Positions 55,679 through 64,000 of a DNA stretch of 64,000 bases are shown here, piece by piece. The notes beneath the pieces are model-generated. The model had not been told where the DNA came from and did not search any database. It saw nothing but the letters and a program-made list of their open reading frames with translations. The position numbers were made by a program, and so were the translations under genes. The stretch's first letter is position 1; the number at the start of each line of letters is the position of its first letter. The stretch lies in the NCBI GenBank assembly GCA_963834725.1, contig CAWICN010000001.1:4650001-4714000 (forward strand), in the 5' to 3' direction. This stretch comes from PALSA-693 sp963834725. GTDB taxonomy: Bacteria; Actinomycetota; Acidimicrobiia; Acidimicrobiales; Palsa-688.

Positions 55679-56626
55679 ATGGCCCGCTACGAGAGCGTCC
55701 TGGATCTGATCGGCAACACGCCGATGGTGGACATCAGCGTCCTCAGCCCCAATCCCCGGGTGGCCATCGTGGCCAAGCTGGAGGGGTGGAATCCTGGAGG
55801 CTCGGTCAAGGACCGGGCGGCCAAGGCCATGGTCGACGAAGCCGAGAAGGACGGCAGCCTTCGGCCCGGGCAGCAGATCATCGAGTCGTCTTCCGGGAAC
55901 ACCGGGATCGCGCTGGCCATGATTGCCAAGATCAAGGGCTACCCGATCAAGATCGTTCTGCCAGAGAACGTGTCGGTCGAGCGCCGGCAACTGCTCGAGT
56001 CCTGGGGTGCGGAGATCATCGACTCTCCGGGCGCGGAGGGTTCCAACGGCGCCATGCGCCGAGCTCAGGCGCTCGCGCGCCAGCATCCGGACTGGTGGTT
56101 CCCCTACCAGTACGCCAATCCGTCCAACCCGCAGACTCACTATGAAAGCACCGGCCCGGAAATCTGGCGCGACTGCCCGGAGATCACCCACTTCATCGCC
56201 GGCCTCGGCACGGCCGGGACGCTCATGGGTGTCGGAAGGTTCCTCAAGGAGCGCAACCCGGGCATCCAGGTGTGGGCCGTGCAGCCTCCCGCCGGAGAGA
56301 TGGTGGACGGCTTGAAGAACCTCGACGAGGGGTTCATTCCGCCGGTGTTTACCGACAACGACGGATTCCAACTGCTGGACCGCAGCAAGATCGTCGGCCC
56401 GCGCGAGAGCGTGGAGTGGACCCGGCGGCTAGCTGATGTCGGCATTTTCGCCGGGATCTCGTCCGGCGCCATCATGGCCGCCGCCGTCAAGTGTGCCGCC
56501 GAGATCGGCGAGGGTGTCATCGTCACCATCGTGTGTGACGGCGGTTGGAAGTACCTCTCGACCGGGGTGTGGACCGACGACCTCGAGACGGTCACCGAGC
56601 GAGCCAAGCGCGTCATCTATTTTTAG
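55679..56626 (+). CDS. cysM: Cysteine synthase CysM (CysO-dependent)
   Basis: A 315-residue PLP enzyme of the OAS sulfhydrylase fold. The PLP Lys lies in GGSVKDRAA (about residue 44), the substrate loop is ESSSGNTGIALAM, and the phosphate loop GLGTAGTLMG. In the M. tuberculosis CysM pathway the acceptor is O-phosphoserine and the sulfur donor is thiocarboxylated CysO. The ATG at 55679 lies five bases after the cysO stop; a TTG at 55670 is possible. The third gene of the mec-cysO-cysM operon. Confidence 0.92.
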   Translation: MARYESVLDLIGNTPMVDISVLSPNPRVAIVAKLEGWNPGGSVKDRAAKAMVDEAEKDGSLRPGQQIIESSSGNTGIALAMIAKIKGYPIKIVLPENVSVERRQLLESWGAEIIDSPGAEGSNGAMRRAQALARQHPDWWFPYQYANPSNPQTHYESTGPEIWRDCPEITHFIAGLGTAGTLMGVGRFLKERNPGIQVWAVQPPAGEMVDGLKNLDEGFIPPVFTDNDGFQLLDRSKIVGPRESVEWTRRLADVGIFAGISSGAIMAAAVKCAAEIGEGVIVTIVCDGGWKYLSTGVWTDDLETVTERAKRVIYF

Positions 56627-56663
56627 CGAACAACCGCCCCCGGCTCCCCACCGGCTGCGGGGC

Positions 56664-58109
56664 GTGATCGTCGTGGTTGCCGTGCTGTCTGCGCTTGCCG
56701 GCGGCTGTGGCGGGTCCCGCGCTCCCTCCACCGCGCCAGCGTCAACCTCACCGTCCGCACCGAGCACGAGGATCCCGACCAGCCCGACCACGACGAGTTC
56801 GTCCGGTCCCTCTACCGACTCCAAGGGGACCGTGCCGACCGCGGCCCTCAACGGTAGCTGGGTCACCTACTACCGGGACGCCGGGAGGGACGGAGTGGAC
56901 CCGTCGTCACCGCCGGTCGGCCAGGTGGCACCGGCGTGGACGAGCGCGACCCTCGACGGGCCGATCTACGCCCAGCCGCTCGTGGTCGGAGCCACGGTGA
57001 TCGTCGCCACCGAGAACAACTCCGTCTACGCGCTCGACGCCGCCACTGGCACAGTGCGGTGGATGCGTCATCTCGGTCGGCCGGTCGTCGGCTCGGCGCT
57101 GCCCTGCGGCAATATCGACCCGTCGGGCATCACGGGCACCCCGGTGGCCGACCCTTCAGCCGCGACGCTCTGGGTGGTCAGCTTCTCGCCGCCGTTTCGG
57201 CACACGCTGTGGAGCCTCAACCTCGAGACGGGGACCGTCACCAACTCCCGGTCCGCCGATCCGCCCGGCGCCGACCCGAAGGCCGAGCAGCAGCGAGGGG
57301 CCCTCACCCTCGACGGCTCGATGGTGTACATCCCCTACGGCGGCCTGTTTGGTGACTGCTCCGACTACCACGGCTGGATCGTGGCGTTCAGCGCCGCCCA
57401 TCCGGCCGATCGCACGCCGGTGACATGGGAGACACAGGACGCCCGGGCCGGCCTCTGGGCCCCGCCCGGACCGGTGGTCGCGCCGGATGGGAGCATCCTG
57501 GCGGCCACCGGCAACGGCACGCCCATCGACGTCATCGGTGGCTCCAACAGCGTGGTCCGGTTGTCCCCGGGCCTTGCGTCGCTCAGCAGCTTTACGCCGG
57601 CCGACTACGCCCGGCTGTCCGCCGGCGACCTGGACCTGGGCTCGACGTCGCCGGCCCTGGTGGAGGGCCTGGTCTTCCAGGTGGGAAAAGAAGGGATCGG
57701 CTACCTGACCTCGGCGACCACACTGGGCGGGGTGGGCGGGCAGCTAGCGTCGGCGCGCGTGTGCAGCGGCGGGTTCGGCGGGGCGGCGGTAGACGGGACG
57801 CTCGTCGTCGTGTCCTGCTTCGACAGCCTCACCGCGGTCCGGGTGAACCGGGGCCACGCCGGGGATCCCCCTTCGCTCGCCGTCGCCTGGTCGGTGAAAG
57901 GTTCACATCCCGGTCCCCCGATCGTCGCCGGCGGCGACGTGTGGTCGGTTGAATCGTCGGGAACGTTGTTGGCCGTGTCCCTGGCGACAGGTGTCCAGCA
58001 GTATCAGCATGCCATCGCTGTGGCCGGGTCGTTCCCGAGCCCTGCCGCAGCCGGCGGCCTGTTGTTCGTGCCTGACAGCAACAGGGTGGAGGCGTTCGAG
58101 GGCGTCTGA
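56664..58109 (+). CDS. PQQ-type beta-propeller lipoprotein
   Basis: A 481-residue secreted protein. A short signal ends in LAGGC, a lipobox, followed by a Ser/Thr/Pro linker of about 50 residues. The mature domain has PQQ-like blades, such as VGATVIVATENNSVYALDAA and VKGSHPGPPIVAGGDVWSVE. Paired Cys (LPCGN, GDCSDY, RVCSGG, VSCFDS) may form disulfides. The GTG start at 56664 is uncertain since no positive residues and no good ribosome-binding site precede the signal. It probably assembles or binds something at the cell surface. It stands 37 bp after cysM. Confidence 0.75.
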   Translation: MIVVVAVLSALAGGCGGSRAPSTAPASTSPSAPSTRIPTSPTTTSSSGPSTDSKGTVPTAALNGSWVTYYRDAGRDGVDPSSPPVGQVAPAWTSATLDGPIYAQPLVVGATVIVATENNSVYALDAATGTVRWMRHLGRPVVGSALPCGNIDPSGITGTPVADPSAATLWVVSFSPPFRHTLWSLNLETGTVTNSRSADPPGADPKAEQQRGALTLDGSMVYIPYGGLFGDCSDYHGWIVAFSAAHPADRTPVTWETQDARAGLWAPPGPVVAPDGSILAATGNGTPIDVIGGSNSVVRLSPGLASLSSFTPADYARLSAGDLDLGSTSPALVEGLVFQVGKEGIGYLTSATTLGGVGGQLASARVCSGGFGGAAVDGTLVVVSCFDSLTAVRVNRGHAGDPPSLAVAWSVKGSHPGPPIVAGGDVWSVESSGTLLAVSLATGVQQYQHAIAVAGSFPSPAAAGGLLFVPDSNRVEAFEGV

Positions 58110-58131
58110 GGGCCCTCGGCGGCGAGGCGGC

Positions 58132-58272
58132 GTTGGTGCACTTCGAGCCTCGCCGGCGGAGAGGGGAAGCGTTGGGTGCACTTTGAACCTCGCCGGCGGA
58201 GAGGGGAAGCGTTGGGTGCACTTTGAACCTCGCCGGCGGAGAGGGGAAGCCTTGGGTGCACTTTGAACCTTG
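58132..58272. repeat. Tandem 40-bp repeats
   Basis: A 40-bp unit starting CTTTGAACCTCGCCGGCGGA recurs at 58141 (one base changed), 58181 and 58221, with a partial fourth copy at 58261. It lies in the gap between the lipoprotein and murI genes. No spacers or protein frames fit it; it is not a CRISPR array. Confidence 0.88.
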
Positions 58273-58558
58273 GGAGCGCATTTAGCGATTTTCGACCCCC
58301 AAGTGCTCCCAACGTCACCGAACGCGCCCAGGTTGTTGGGCGGCGGCCGAGTGACCGAACGTACCTAGGAGATGGGCGCCGGCCTAGTGACCGAACGCCG
58401 CCGGCGGCCGACGAGCGCGACAGCCGGTTCCGCCCCGCCGGCCGGTCTGTAATGGCTGGGTGCCCCGGGCCGTCCGGCGCCGCTGGCCGCTTCGTCCGGT
58501 TCGCACGCACCCGGGGTCACCCGGAGGCCGGTGGGCACCCCACTAGGCTGCCGCGGCA
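58273..58558. other. Intergenic region upstream of murI with a second imperfect repeat
   Basis: The phrase GTGACCGAACG recurs near 58361 and 58387, with a related CACCGAACG at 58316, each followed by a GGCGCCGGCC-like stretch. TAGGCT near 58543 could be the -10 of murI. I see no gene here. Confidence 0.45.
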
Positions 58559-59371
58559 ATGGATGACCGTCCGATCGGCATGTTCGACAGCGGTTTCGGC
58601 GGTCTGACAGTGGCCAGGGCGGTCATCGATCTGCTCCCCGAAGAGAATCTCGTCTACATCGGCGATACCCTGCGTTACCCGTACGGTCCTCGCCCGCTCG
58701 ACGAGGTGCGACGCTTTGCCCGCCAGATCACGGCCAAGCTGGTCGCCGAGCACGACGCGAAGATGATCGTGGTCGCATGCAACACCGCCGCCGCGGCGGG
58801 CCTCGAGAGTCTGCGCGATAGGGCGAGCGTCCCGATGATGAGCGTGGTCGAACCGGGGCTGCGATCGGCCTTGCGGGCCACGGAGAGCGGCCGGGTAGGT
58901 GTGATCGGCACTGTCGGGACTATCGGGTCGGGGGCGTACCAGCGGCTGTTGGAGGAGATCGATCCCGGCGGTCGCGTGCAGCTGACCTGTGCGGCATGTC
59001 CCGGCTTCGTCGAGTTCGTAGAGCGGGGCGACACCACCTCGGACCAGGTCTACGTGCTGGCCGAGCGACTCCTGGCGCCAATCCGGGAGGCGAAGGTGGA
59101 CACGCTGTTGCTCGGGTGCACCCATTATCCCTTCCTGGCGCGGACCATTAGCGACGTGGTCGGCCGCGACGTGGTCCTGGTGAGCTCGGCGGACGAGACC
59201 GCCTTCGAGCTGCGCGCCGCCCTCCAGGGGACTGAGCGCAGCCGGGGCGGAGGCGCCTCCGGCTCCCGGCTCTGGATCTCCTCAGGTGACACATCGACGT
59301 TTCGCAGCCTGGGCCGCCGGCTGCTCGGCCCGGAGCTCGACGGGGTGACGGCGTGGGATCCGGCGGGATGA
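58559..59371 (+). CDS. murI: Glutamate racemase
   Basis: A 270-residue MurI. IGMFDSGFGGLTVARAV opens the fold; the two catalytic Cys lie in VACNTAAAAG (about residue 74) and LLGCTHYPFL (about 185). It makes D-glutamate for peptidoglycan in the cytosol. The ATG at 58559 has no ribosome-binding site, and a -10-like TAGGCT lies just upstream, so translation may be leaderless. It leads a murI-rph-rdgB cluster, an order known from other actinobacteria. Confidence 0.95.
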   Translation: MDDRPIGMFDSGFGGLTVARAVIDLLPEENLVYIGDTLRYPYGPRPLDEVRRFARQITAKLVAEHDAKMIVVACNTAAAAGLESLRDRASVPMMSVVEPGLRSALRATESGRVGVIGTVGTIGSGAYQRLLEEIDPGGRVQLTCAACPGFVEFVERGDTTSDQVYVLAERLLAPIREAKVDTLLLGCTHYPFLARTISDVVGRDVVLVSSADETAFELRAALQGTERSRGGGASGSRLWISSGDTSTFRSLGRRLLGPELDGVTAWDPAG

Positions 59372-59378
59372 GGTTCGC

Positions 59379-60119
59379 GTGACCGGGATGCGGGCGGATG
59401 GGCGCGAGCCGGACGACCTCCGGAACGTCGAGCTGATCCGCGACTACACCGACTTCGCCGCCGGGTCGGTGCTGATCCGGATGGGAAAGACCATCGTTCT
59501 GTGCACGGCTTCGGTTGCGGAAGAGGTGCCCAGGTGGATGCGGAATACCGGGCGGGGATGGGTGACAGCGGAGTACTCGATGCTCCCGGGGTCGTCGCCG
59601 GAACGCATCGAACGAGAGGCCGCCCGCGGCCGCCAATCCGGTCGTACCCAGGAGATTCAGCGGCTGATCGGCCGGGCCTTGCGCGCCGTCACCGATCTCG
59701 ACGCCATGGCCGAAGTCCAGATCACCCTCGATTGCGACGTGCTGCAAGCCGACGGGGGTACCCGCACCGCCAGCATCTGCGGCGCCTATGTGGCCCTGCA
59801 CGACGCCTGTACGCGGCTGATCCGGCTGGGGAGGCTCGGTGTCCACCCGATGCGGGAAGCTTGCGCGGCGGTATCGGTCGGGATTGTGGACGCCCTGCCG
59901 ATGCTCGACCTGGCATACAGCGAGGACAGCAAGGCCGAGGTGGACATGAACGTCGTGATGACGTCGTCCGGGCGGTTCGTCGAAGTCCAGGGCACGGCGG
60001 AGGGCATGCCCTACACCCGGGACGAGCTGGAGGAGCTGCTCTCCCTGGCCGAACACGGCATCGCGGCGCTGCTCGACTACCAGGCCGCGGTGCTCGACCA
60101 GCCTCTTTCGTCCCGGTGA
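59379..60119 (+). CDS. rph: Ribonuclease PH
   Basis: A 246-residue phosphorolytic 3'-5' exoribonuclease that trims tRNA 3' ends. RADGREPDDLR at the start, YSMLPGSSPERIERE, GRTQEIQRLIGRALRAV and ITLDCDVLQADGGTRTASI are strictly conserved RNase PH motifs, including phosphate-binding Arg and metal-binding Asp. GAGG lies before the GTG at 59379; an ATG nine bases on is an alternative. It begins seven bases after murI, so the genes are cotranscribed. Confidence 0.95.
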   Translation: MTGMRADGREPDDLRNVELIRDYTDFAAGSVLIRMGKTIVLCTASVAEEVPRWMRNTGRGWVTAEYSMLPGSSPERIEREAARGRQSGRTQEIQRLIGRALRAVTDLDAMAEVQITLDCDVLQADGGTRTASICGAYVALHDACTRLIRLGRLGVHPMREACAAVSVGIVDALPMLDLAYSEDSKAEVDMNVVMTSSGRFVEVQGTAEGMPYTRDELEELLSLAEHGIAALLDYQAAVLDQPLSSR

Positions 60120-60180
60120 GCGACCTGGCGGAGCGAACCGGTGTGGCCGGTTGCGGCACCGTCCCTTGGATGGTGCCGCA

Positions 60181-60774
60181 ATGAGCGCGGCCTCCGAGTT
60201 CGTGCTGGCCACCGCCAATCCGGACAAGGCCCAGGAGATCGCCGAGATCGTTGGTCCGTCGGTCGGTCTCCGGCCTCGCCCGCCGTGGGTGTCTGACGTC
60301 GAAGAGACCGAAGAGACCCTCCTCGGTAACGCCCGGCTGAAGGCGCGGGCCCTCGCCCGCGCGACCGGGACGGCGGCGATAGCCGACGACACCGGGTTGG
60401 AGGTCGAGGATTTGGGCGGGGCGCCCGGTGTGTTCGCAGCCCGGTATGCCGGCGAGGCTGCCACCTATGCGGACAACGTGGCCAAGCTCCTTGCCGCCCT
60501 CGCCGGGATTGCCGGTCCGCGGCGAGCCGTCTTTCGGACGGTCGCGGTCGCAAGCTTCCCGGACGGCCGCGAGGTGGTCGCCGAAGGCGCCGTGCACGGC
60601 ACCATCGCGACCGAGACTCGGGGTGAGGGCGGATTCGGCTACGACCCGATCTTCATCCCGAGAGAGGGCGACGGCCGTACCTTTGCCGAGATGACCGCCG
60701 AGGAAAAGCACCGCTTGTCCCATCGAGGTCGAGCCTTCCGGGCGCTGGCCGGCCGGCTCCAGCATGATCCCTGA
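60181..60774 (+). CDS. rdgB: dITP/XTP pyrophosphatase (HAM1 family)
   Basis: A 197-residue house-cleaning nucleotidase. VLATANPDKAQEI at the N-terminus, AIADDTGLEVEDLGGAPGVF with the catalytic Asp, and GEGGFGYDPIFIP and LSHRGRAF complete the HAM1 signature. It hydrolyses non-canonical purine nucleoside triphosphates. The start is ATG 60181, 61 bp after rph in the same operon. Note the functional tie: the opposite end of the window has an inosine-repair nuclease homologue that has lost its catalytic residues. Confidence 0.93.
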   Translation: MSAASEFVLATANPDKAQEIAEIVGPSVGLRPRPPWVSDVEETEETLLGNARLKARALARATGTAAIADDTGLEVEDLGGAPGVFAARYAGEAATYADNVAKLLAALAGIAGPRRAVFRTVAVASFPDGREVVAEGAVHGTIATETRGEGGFGYDPIFIPREGDGRTFAEMTAEEKHRLSHRGRAFRALAGRLQHDP

Positions 60775-60927
60775 GTCGATCCCTGGGTGGCGGCGTCCGC
60801 CGCGCGCCCCGGCCATCGTCCTCGTCCTACGATCGATGAACGAGTCTTTCCTCCCTCTCCTGCCGACCCCTCACGTGCACCCTCGGGGTGGCGGAGGTTC
60901 CGCAACGTCCTGCAGCCCTGTGGGATC

Positions 60928-62370
60928 ATGGTGGTGGTCGTGTCCGATCATGCAGACACCCGTCCTCTTTCTGCCTCGTCGCCCGTATCAGGCTGGGCCG
61001 TCGACACAGCGGTGAGCGTCTCCGCATCCCTCCCCCCGGAGCCCGCGGAGACTCCGCAGTTACGGGCCGTGACGCTTGATCGACCCGAGACCGACGGTCT
61101 GATCGCCGGCGGCCTGCAGACCTCTGACGGCCCGCAGACCTCTGACAGCCCGCAGACCTCTGACAGCCCGCAGATCTCTGATAGCCCGCAGATCTCTGAT
61201 AGCCCGCAGATCTCTGATAGCCCGCAGATCTCTGATAGCAGAGACCTGGCCCCGGACAGCGCGGCACCGGCATCGGACGGGAAGGGAACGCCGGCCCGGC
61301 GCCGAAGCCTGCGTGGCCTGCTTCCGGCTCCCATCTGGCAGGTGGGCAGGCTGCTCCTGCTGGCCCTCATCATCGAGTACCTGGTCGTGCCCCAGCTGGC
61401 CGGTCCCCGCAAGGTGGCCCATCTGCTTACCGAGGTCAATCCCCTGTTGCTGCTTGCCGGCGTGGGCCTCGAAGCAGGAGCGTTGGTCTGCTATGCCCAG
61501 CTGACCCGAACGGTGCTGACGGGCAGCAACAGACCGAGCATTTTCACCCTTCAGCGCATCCAGCTCGCCACGCTGTCAGTGAGCCATTGTGCTCCAGGAG
61601 GGTCCGCCACCGGAACGGCTCTCGGCTACCGGCTGATGACCCAGTCCGGACTGCCGCGCCGAGACGTGGGATTCGCGCTGGCCATGCAGGGGATCGGCTC
61701 TGCGCTCGTACTCAACTTCCTCCTGTGGCTGGGCCTGATCATTTCCATCCCGCTGTGGGGATTCTCGACCCTGTACCTCACGGCAGCGGGCGTGGGCGTG
61801 GTCGTGCTTTGCGTGGCCGGATTCCTGCTGTTCCTCTTCACCCGTGGAGAACAATGGGTCGGAGCCCGTCTTGAGCGGATAGCGGGTCGGGTCCCGTTCG
61901 TGGACGGGGCCGCCCTGCGCCACTTCTTCGAGGAGTTGGCGACCCGGCTGCGCGATGTCGGGCGCGACCGCCGGGTCCTGATCTGGGCCATCGTCTGGGC
62001 CTGCGGCAACTGGCTGCTCGACGCCGGATCCCTGGCCGTGTTCGTGGGCGCCTTTGGCCACTGGGTGGACCCGGACGGGATCCTGGTCGCCTTCGCGCTC
62101 GCCAACGTGTTGGCCGCCATTCCGATCACGCCGGGCGGCCTGGGTGTGATCGAGGCCACCCTGACCTCTGCCCTGGTCGGCTTCGGGACCCCGCGCGGGG
62201 TCGCCACCCTGGGCGTCATCGCCTATCGCCTGGTGAACTTCTGGCTGCCCATTCCTCTCGGTGGACTGGCGTACCTCTCGCTGCAGGTCAACTCTGGCGG
62301 GCCTACCGCCGACCAGCGGAACCGCCTCCGCCGCCTGTCCTGGCTCAGACCGAAGCCACGCGGGTCTTGA
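60928..62370 (+). CDS. Flippase-like membrane protein (UPF0104/LPG synthase TM region)
   Basis: A 480-residue protein with about eight transmembrane segments from residue 140 on. VSHCAPGGSATGTALGYRLM, NVLAAIPITPGGLGVIEATL and RLVNFWLPIPLGGLAYL are hallmarks of the UPF0104/AglD-like family (lysylphosphatidylglycerol synthase TM region), thought to move or bind lipid-linked precursors. The N-terminal 130 residues are soluble and contain seven PQ(T/I)SDS repeats encoded by 18-bp DNA repeats. I chose the ATG at 60928. A GTG upstream is possible. Confidence 0.83.
   Translation: MVVVVSDHADTRPLSASSPVSGWAVDTAVSVSASLPPEPAETPQLRAVTLDRPETDGLIAGGLQTSDGPQTSDSPQTSDSPQISDSPQISDSPQISDSPQISDSRDLAPDSAAPASDGKGTPARRRSLRGLLPAPIWQVGRLLLLALIIEYLVVPQLAGPRKVAHLLTEVNPLLLLAGVGLEAGALVCYAQLTRTVLTGSNRPSIFTLQRIQLATLSVSHCAPGGSATGTALGYRLMTQSGLPRRDVGFALAMQGIGSALVLNFLLWLGLIISIPLWGFSTLYLTAAGVGVVVLCVAGFLLFLFTRGEQWVGARLERIAGRVPFVDGAALRHFFEELATRLRDVGRDRRVLIWAIVWACGNWLLDAGSLAVFVGAFGHWVDPDGILVAFALANVLAAIPITPGGLGVIEATLTSALVGFGTPRGVATLGVIAYRLVNFWLPIPLGGLAYLSLQVNSGGPTADQRNRLRRLSWLRPKPRGS
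61111..61236 (+). repeat. Seven in-frame 18-bp repeats
   Basis: Units start at 61111 and every 18 bp. The first three carry CAGACCTCTGAC; the last four are identical with CAGATCTCTGAT. They encode PQ(T/I)SDS-type hexapeptides. The sequence gradient suggests recent copying of the 3' unit. Copy number should vary without frameshift. Confidence 0.92.
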
Positions 62371-62501
62371 CCGCGGCCGACCCCCACCGGGAGCCCGTAT
62401 CGGCCGCCCCAAACCTGGCCGCGCCGCCGACGGCGAGTGGTGGCCGGGTCGCGGAGGACGATGGGCCAGGAATATCGGGCGGGAGGATACATTCGTCCGC
62501 C

Positions 62502-64000
62502 GTGGCAGCGCGAGCTCGGTCCGGCCGACGGGCGGCCCGGGACGCGCCGTGGGTATTCGGCACCTGGCTGCTCGGTGCGTTGGTGTTCTTCCGCGAACAG
62601 TGGGACAGCGGGTTCAAATGGCTGACGGGCAACAACGGCGACGCCCGGCTGGCCGTCTATCTCTGCGAGCACTGGTTCCGGGTATTCCACGGACAGGCCT
62701 CGTGGCTCAACCCCACGTTCTTCTATCCGGTCAAAGGAGTCCTGGGATGGAGCGACACGTATCTCCTCTATGAGATCTTCTACGCGCCGCTTCGGCTCGT
62801 CGGCCTTGATCCCTTCCTGGCCTTGCAGATCACCATGATCTTGTTCAATCTTGTCGGCTTCTGCAGCTTCGTGTACCTGGTACGCCTGGCGTTCGACACG
62901 CCGCTTCCTGCCGCCCTGCTCTGCGGGTGCCTCTTTACTTTCTCCAACGCCCTGTGGGTGCACTCGATCTCGGCGCAGATGTACGGGATCTACCTGGTAC
63001 CGGCCATTCTGCTCCTCGGGCTGGTCGGTTGGCGGGCGCGGGACGCGAGTCATCAAACCCGGGCGGCGATCCTCGCCGCAATGGCCGGCCTGCTGTGGGC
63101 CCTCCTGCTGTATTCCACTTACTACATCGGTTGGGGCTCGACGCTGGCGCTGGCGTTGACCTGTCTGCTCGTGCTCCTCGCCGGCGGGAGATCGCTGATC
63201 GTCAGGGCCGCATCTCGGGCGAGAGCGGCATGGATGTGGCTGGGCTGTTTGGCGCTCGGGTTTGCCGTCGGCCTGATTCTAGTGGCCAGCACCTACCTGC
63301 GAAACAGCCATCGCTATCCCTATGCCGAAGTCATGCGATTTGCGGCGCATCCGCGGGACCTGGTCAACGTGGGGACACACAACATCTTCTGGGGTCAGCT
63401 GGCCATCTGGGCCGACAAGCTCCCGGGCACCGACGCTTACGAAGTGAGTTACGGGGTGACGCCCCTCGTTCTCGTGCTGACCTTATTGGCGGGGGTTACC
63501 GCGCTGTGGCTGCTGTGGACGGATCGACGGTCGCAATCGAGCCGGGCCCCGATGACACTCGGGCTTGCGGCCACGGCGGGCATCCTCCTCGTGCTACCGA
63601 TCGATACCCATTTCGGCTCGCTCTGGGCCATCGTCTGGCACCTGCCCGGCGCGGACGGAATGAGGGCCATCGACCGGATCCAGCTGGTCACCGGACTGGC
63701 CGCCACCCTCGCCATCGCCGCCTCTGCCCGGGATCTCGCTACGCTCGCCCCCGGATGGAAGCCAGGCCGGGTTGTCCAGCTTGCCGGTCTCGGACTGCTG
63801 GCCGTCGCGATCATCGAACAGGTCAACACGGTCCGTATCTCACAGGTAGATCGGGCGGCCCAGATCCATTTCGTCGACTCGATCAAAGCCGCGCCGAGCG
63901 GCTGTCGGACCTTCTTCGTCGTGGACACGGCGAGGCAACTGGCTTATTTCGACTATCAGATTGATGCGATGTTAGTTTCGCAAAAACTCTCACTGCCGAC
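62502..64000 (+). CDS. Large polytopic membrane protein, 3' end beyond window
   Basis: An open frame of 499 codons runs off the right edge. It has about ten transmembrane segments, among them PAALLCGCLFTFSNALWVHS, LLWALLLYSTYYIGWGSTLA and LGFAVGLILVASTYL, and an early extracytoplasmic loop WLTGNNGDARLAVYLCEHWF that resembles the first loop of GT-C type glycosyltransferases or YfhO-like proteins, where an Asp is catalytic (NGDARL). The start is uncertain: GTG 62502 is the best in frame, but GGAGGA lies rather far upstream. It may glycosylate envelope polymers; that is inference. Confidence 0.72.
   Translation, partial: MAARARSGRRAARDAPWVFGTWLLGALVFFREQWDSGFKWLTGNNGDARLAVYLCEHWFRVFHGQASWLNPTFFYPVKGVLGWSDTYLLYEIFYAPLRLVGLDPFLALQITMILFNLVGFCSFVYLVRLAFDTPLPAALLCGCLFTFSNALWVHSISAQMYGIYLVPAILLLGLVGWRARDASHQTRAAILAAMAGLLWALLLYSTYYIGWGSTLALALTCLLVLLAGGRSLIVRAASRARAAWMWLGCLALGFAVGLILVASTYLRNSHRYPYAEVMRFAAHPRDLVNVGTHNIFWGQLAIWADKLPGTDAYEVSYGVTPLVLVLTLLAGVTALWLLWTDRRSQSSRAPMTLGLAATAGILLVLPIDTHFGSLWAIVWHLPGADGMRAIDRIQLVTGLAATLAIAASARDLATLAPGWKPGRVVQLAGLGLLAVAIIEQVNTVRISQVDRAAQIHFVDSIKAAPSGCRTFFVVDTARQLAYFDYQIDAMLVSQKLSLP

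Noticed and set aside
56436..56663. 76-codon N-terminal extension of the PQQ lipoprotein
   Set aside because: It overlaps the end of cysM and precedes the signal peptide, so it cannot be part of a secreted lipoprotein.
58132..58272. Possible CRISPR array
   Set aside because: The units are directly joined without spacers, and no cas gene lies in the window. The same holds for the 29-bp, 17-bp and 18-bp tracts.

Overview
The window is high-GC DNA with actinobacterial gene content: a mec-cysO-cysM cluster, an F420-type luciferase-like oxidoreductase, several probably leaderless genes, many GTG/TTG starts, and smpB next to ssrA. An uncultured or little-studied actinomycete, perhaps of the Acidimicrobiia, fits best; that placement is inference. 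No rRNA or ordinary tRNA gene was seen.

Bases 1-21,300 are ordinary chromosome: a partial membrane protein, an endonuclease V homologue that has lost catalytic residues, a phosphoesterase, OsmC, an ABC-2 exporter pair, a zinc dehydrogenase, a VOC protein, a cytochrome P450, a UvrA-like protein, an AraC regulator coupled to a VOC protein, an MFS exporter, a methyltransferase, a kelch lipoprotein, a frameshifted YVTN propeller with a coupled secreted protein, and a membrane GGDEF-EAL protein. Bases 21,400-26,650 are decayed accessory DNA (a diverged island-end-like sequence, a HicA-like remnant, a phosphotransferase relic with 29-bp repeats, thioesterase and transposase remnants) around one healthy module, a DHA2 exporter with a divergent HxlR regulator.

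Bases 26,692-52,917 form a 26.2-kb integrated element. Its ends are 26-bp direct repeats of the ssrA (tmRNA) 3' end. A tyrosine integrase and an excisionase-like HTH protein sit just inside the left end, and TGTGTCA repeats lie inside both ends. The element carries an HTH-antitoxin/nucleotidyltransferase toxin pair next to a truncated MobF-type relaxase. A catabolic cargo follows: enoyl-CoA hydratase, nitroreductase-SRPBCC fusion, LLM oxidoreductase, MBL hydrolase, acyl-CoA dehydrogenase, molybdopterin oxidoreductase and thioesterase. Three HxlR-type regulators share an operator-like motif with the hydratase gene. An IS1634-type transposase with a small WYL-like partner gene lies in the middle. 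At least eight cargo genes are broken, so the element is decaying and probably cannot transfer itself.

From 52,893 to the end the chromosome resumes: ssrA, an M50 protease whose stop codon lies in the 5' end of ssrA, smpB, mec-cysO-cysM, a PQQ-type lipoprotein, murI-rph-rdgB, a flippase-like membrane protein with an 18-bp repeat tract, and a large membrane protein cut by the window edge.
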